In this document: positions 7,592-9,251 of the stretch, in pieces
How the letters are laid out: every line of letters starts with the position of its first letter
How positions within the stretch are numbered: position 1 is the first letter of the stretch
NCBI GenBank assembly: GCA_905182385.1
Contig: CAJJBS010000119.1
Location: 1-9,251, forward strand
Direction of reading: 5' to 3'
Length of the DNA: 9,251 bases
From: Fidelibacterota bacterium TCS55
Lineage (GTDB): Bacteria; Fidelibacterota; Marinisomatia; Marinisomatales; TCS55
Notes under the pieces: model-generated
Told to the model about the DNA's origin: nothing
The model's database searches: none
What the model saw: the letters and a program-made list of their open reading frames with translations, nothing else
Position numbers and translations under genes: made by a program

Positions 7592-8764
7592 ATGAAAAAA
7601 TTTGGTCCTGATTTCTATAATTTAACAGATTTATTAACTGATGAAGAGTTATTGATCCAGCAAACTGCAAATGATTTTGTAAAAGCAGAATTTATGCCTC
7701 TAATTCGCGAGAATTATGAAAATGGTACATTTCCAATGGAATTGATTCCTAAACTTGGAAAGTTAGGTTTTATGGGTTCTTCACTTCCTGAATCGTCTGG
7801 AGGTGCAGGCGTAAGTAATGTTGCATATGGACTTATATTGCATGAACTTGAAAGAGGAGACTCTGGTTTAAGATCATTTGCAAGTGTTCAAGGTTCTTTA
7901 GTGATGTATCCGATTCATGCTTATGGTTCTGATGATCAAAAAGCGAAATGGTTGCCAGGGTTAGGTGCAGGTAATCTAATTGGCTGTTTTGGATTAACTG
8001 AGCCAAATTTTGGATCAAACCCTGGTGGAATGACCACACGTTGCAAGCGCGATGGAGATAATTGGGTTATTAATGGAAATAAAATGTGGATTACTAATGG
8101 TTCCTTAGCTGATGTAGCTTTGGTTTGGGCAAGAGATGAAGAAGGAATTGTAAGGGGATTTTTACTTGAAAAAGGGATGGACGGTTTTAGCTCAAGTGAT
8201 ATTCATGGGAAATTAAGTTTAAGAGCCTCAGTCACATCTGAGTTATCAATGGTAAATGTGAGAGTTGATGATTCGGCAAGACTTCCTAACATTGAAGGTT
8301 TAAAAGGACCTTTAAGTTGTTTAACTCAAGCTCGTTATGGAATTGCATGGGGTATGGTTGGTGCTGCTGTTGATTGTTACAATACAGCCCTTGATTACTC
8401 TAAAGAAAGAAAACAATTTTCTAAACCAATTGCTGGATATCAACTAACACAAGCTAAGCTAGCAGATATGGTAACATCAATTACTGAAAGTCAATTATTA
8501 GTATATCGTTTAGGAAGACTAAAAGATGAAGGTAAAATGACATTTCAACAAGTTTCAATGGCTAAAAGAAGTAATTGTTCAATGGCTAGAGATATTGCAA
8601 AGCTAGCAAGAGAGATTTTAGGAGGGAATGGTATTGTAGGTGATTATTCTCCTATTAGACATATGGCAAATATTGAATCAGTTTATACTTATGAAGGCAC
8701 ACATGAAATGCATAGCTTAATTTTAGGTGAGTATATTACTGGCCTTTCTGCTTACGACTCTTAA
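7592..8764 (+). CDS. gcdH: Glutaryl-CoA dehydrogenase
   Basis: FAD flavoenzyme of the acyl-CoA dehydrogenase family that oxidises and decarboxylates glutaryl-CoA to crotonyl-CoA in lysine, hydroxylysine and tryptophan breakdown, passing electrons to electron-transfer flavoprotein. The 390 aa equal the mature length of the family. It follows human GCDH closely through AGVSNVAYGLILHELER, SVQGSLVM, GCFGLTEPN (131-139), IRGFLLEKGM-type sequence, ARYGIAWG (247-254) and GGNGI (344-348). The substrate-carboxylate Arg is in SGLRS (R94), preceded by Glu87, as in human GCDH. The catalytic base is the Glu of YEGTHE (E368). These residues separate it from straight-chain acyl-CoA dehydrogenases. The partner often found next to it, a CaiB-type glutarate CoA-transferase, is absent here. 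It may share a transcript with the genes before and after it, but its own strong ribosome site suggests independent translation. Confidence 0.95.
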   Translation: MKKFGPDFYNLTDLLTDEELLIQQTANDFVKAEFMPLIRENYENGTFPMELIPKLGKLGFMGSSLPESSGGAGVSNVAYGLILHELERGDSGLRSFASVQGSLVMYPIHAYGSDDQKAKWLPGLGAGNLIGCFGLTEPNFGSNPGGMTTRCKRDGDNWVINGNKMWITNGSLADVALVWARDEEGIVRGFLLEKGMDGFSSSDIHGKLSLRASVTSELSMVNVRVDDSARLPNIEGLKGPLSCLTQARYGIAWGMVGAAVDCYNTALDYSKERKQFSKPIAGYQLTQAKLADMVTSITESQLLVYRLGRLKDEGKMTFQQVSMAKRSNCSMARDIAKLAREILGGNGIVGDYSPIRHMANIESVYTYEGTHEMHSLILGEYITGLSAYDS

Positions 8765-8775
8765 AAATAAAGATT

Positions 8776-9251
8776 ATGAGTGAAAATCATCTCCATCATG
8801 AACCTAGAAATGATAGAGGTTTAATTTTTGCTGTATTTATTAATGTTTCTTTAACTCTACTTCAGTTTATTGGCGGAATTTTATCTGGTAGCCTTTCACT
8901 TCTTGCTGATGCTATTCATAACTTAAGTGATGCAGCCTCTTTAAGTATTGCCTTATTTGCTAGAAAAATAAGGGATAAACCAGCTGATGAAGCTAAAACT
9001 TTTGGTTATCAAAGAGCCGAAGTGATTGCCTCTCTTATTAATATTACCTTATTAATAACAATTAGTTTATATCTAATATCTGAAGCTTTTTGGAGAATTA
9101 TAGACCCTCAAGTTATTACCGGTTCTATAATTATTTTTGTAGCCATAGTTGCTTTGATCATAGATATTATTACAGCACTTATTACGTTTAATAAGTCAAA
9201 AAATAATATGAATATGAAAGCTGTATTTTTACACAATTTATCAGATGCGCT
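8776..9251 (+). CDS. CDF-family divalent cation (Zn2+-type) efflux transporter, 3'-truncated by window edge
   Basis: Inner-membrane cation/H+ antiporter of the cation diffusion facilitator family (CzcD/ZitB type); 158 codons are present before the right edge. After a short His-containing cytosolic start (H5, H7, H8) there are hydrophobic segments at about 16-36, 40-62, 84-104 and 115-137, then the start of TM5. TM2 carries DAIHNLSD with His48 and Asp52, and TM5 carries HNLSD with His153 and Asp157, giving the paired HxxxD metal site typical of Zn2+-transporting members. FGYQRAEVIASL (77-88) is the usual TM2-TM3 loop block. The start ATG is 11 bases after the gcdH stop, with only a weak AAAGA before it, so the two are probably co-transcribed. 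The C-terminal cytoplasmic domain lies outside the window. Metal choice is inferred from the motif. Confidence 0.92.
   Translation, partial: MSENHLHHEPRNDRGLIFAVFINVSLTLLQFIGGILSGSLSLLADAIHNLSDAASLSIALFARKIRDKPADEAKTFGYQRAEVIASLINITLLITISLYLISEAFWRIIDPQVITGSIIIFVAIVALIIDIITALITFNKSKNNMNMKAVFLHNLSDA

Noticed and set aside
7833..8039. Minus-strand ORF inside gcdH
   Set aside because: It is antisense to strongly conserved gcdH sequence and has no recognisable motif.

Overview
The window is a compact, AT-rich stretch of bacterial chromosome, by eye roughly 30-33% GC, with every gene on the + strand and no gap longer than about 110 bases. The proteins look proteobacterial: a B12-dependent MetH, CysQ, a long ThyX, a glutaryl-CoA dehydrogenase and a CDF metal exporter. 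Together with the low GC and tight packing this suggests a streamlined, possibly marine, proteobacterium. The exact lineage cannot be settled from the window. The standard code fits: no gene needs TGA as a sense codon, and the six complete stops are all TAA or TAG. I see no mobile element, CRISPR array, tRNA or rRNA.

Region 1 (2-4273) is a one-carbon and sulfur metabolism group. It holds the 3' two thirds of metH (methionine synthase, 5' end outside the window), cysQ (3'-phosphoadenosine 5'-phosphate phosphatase) and thyX (flavin-dependent thymidylate synthase). cysQ and thyX are 9 bases apart and probably co-transcribed. MetH and ThyX both draw on reduced folates, and CysQ clears a by-product of sulfate assimilation. 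The metH-cysQ gap carries a perfect 11-bp inverted repeat that starts inside the end of metH and spans its stop codon. The MetH C-terminus is about 30 residues shorter than I expect.

Region 2 (4338-7548) is the least ordinary part. A 735-aa fused alpha/beta thiamine-diphosphate dehydrogenase E1-like protein overlaps by 8 bases a 336-aa protein with the FabD (malonyl-CoA:ACP transacylase) fold pattern. The acyltransferase keeps the Ser and His of the catalytic dyad but has changed surrounding motifs and lacks the Arg that binds malonate. No E2 or E3 gene lies nearby. The pair may form a little-described 2-oxoacid-to-acyl-carrier route; this is inference.

Region 3 (7592-9251) holds a well-conserved glutaryl-CoA dehydrogenase with the only clear Shine-Dalgarno in the window. 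Eleven bases later comes a CDF-family divalent cation exporter, cut by the right edge.
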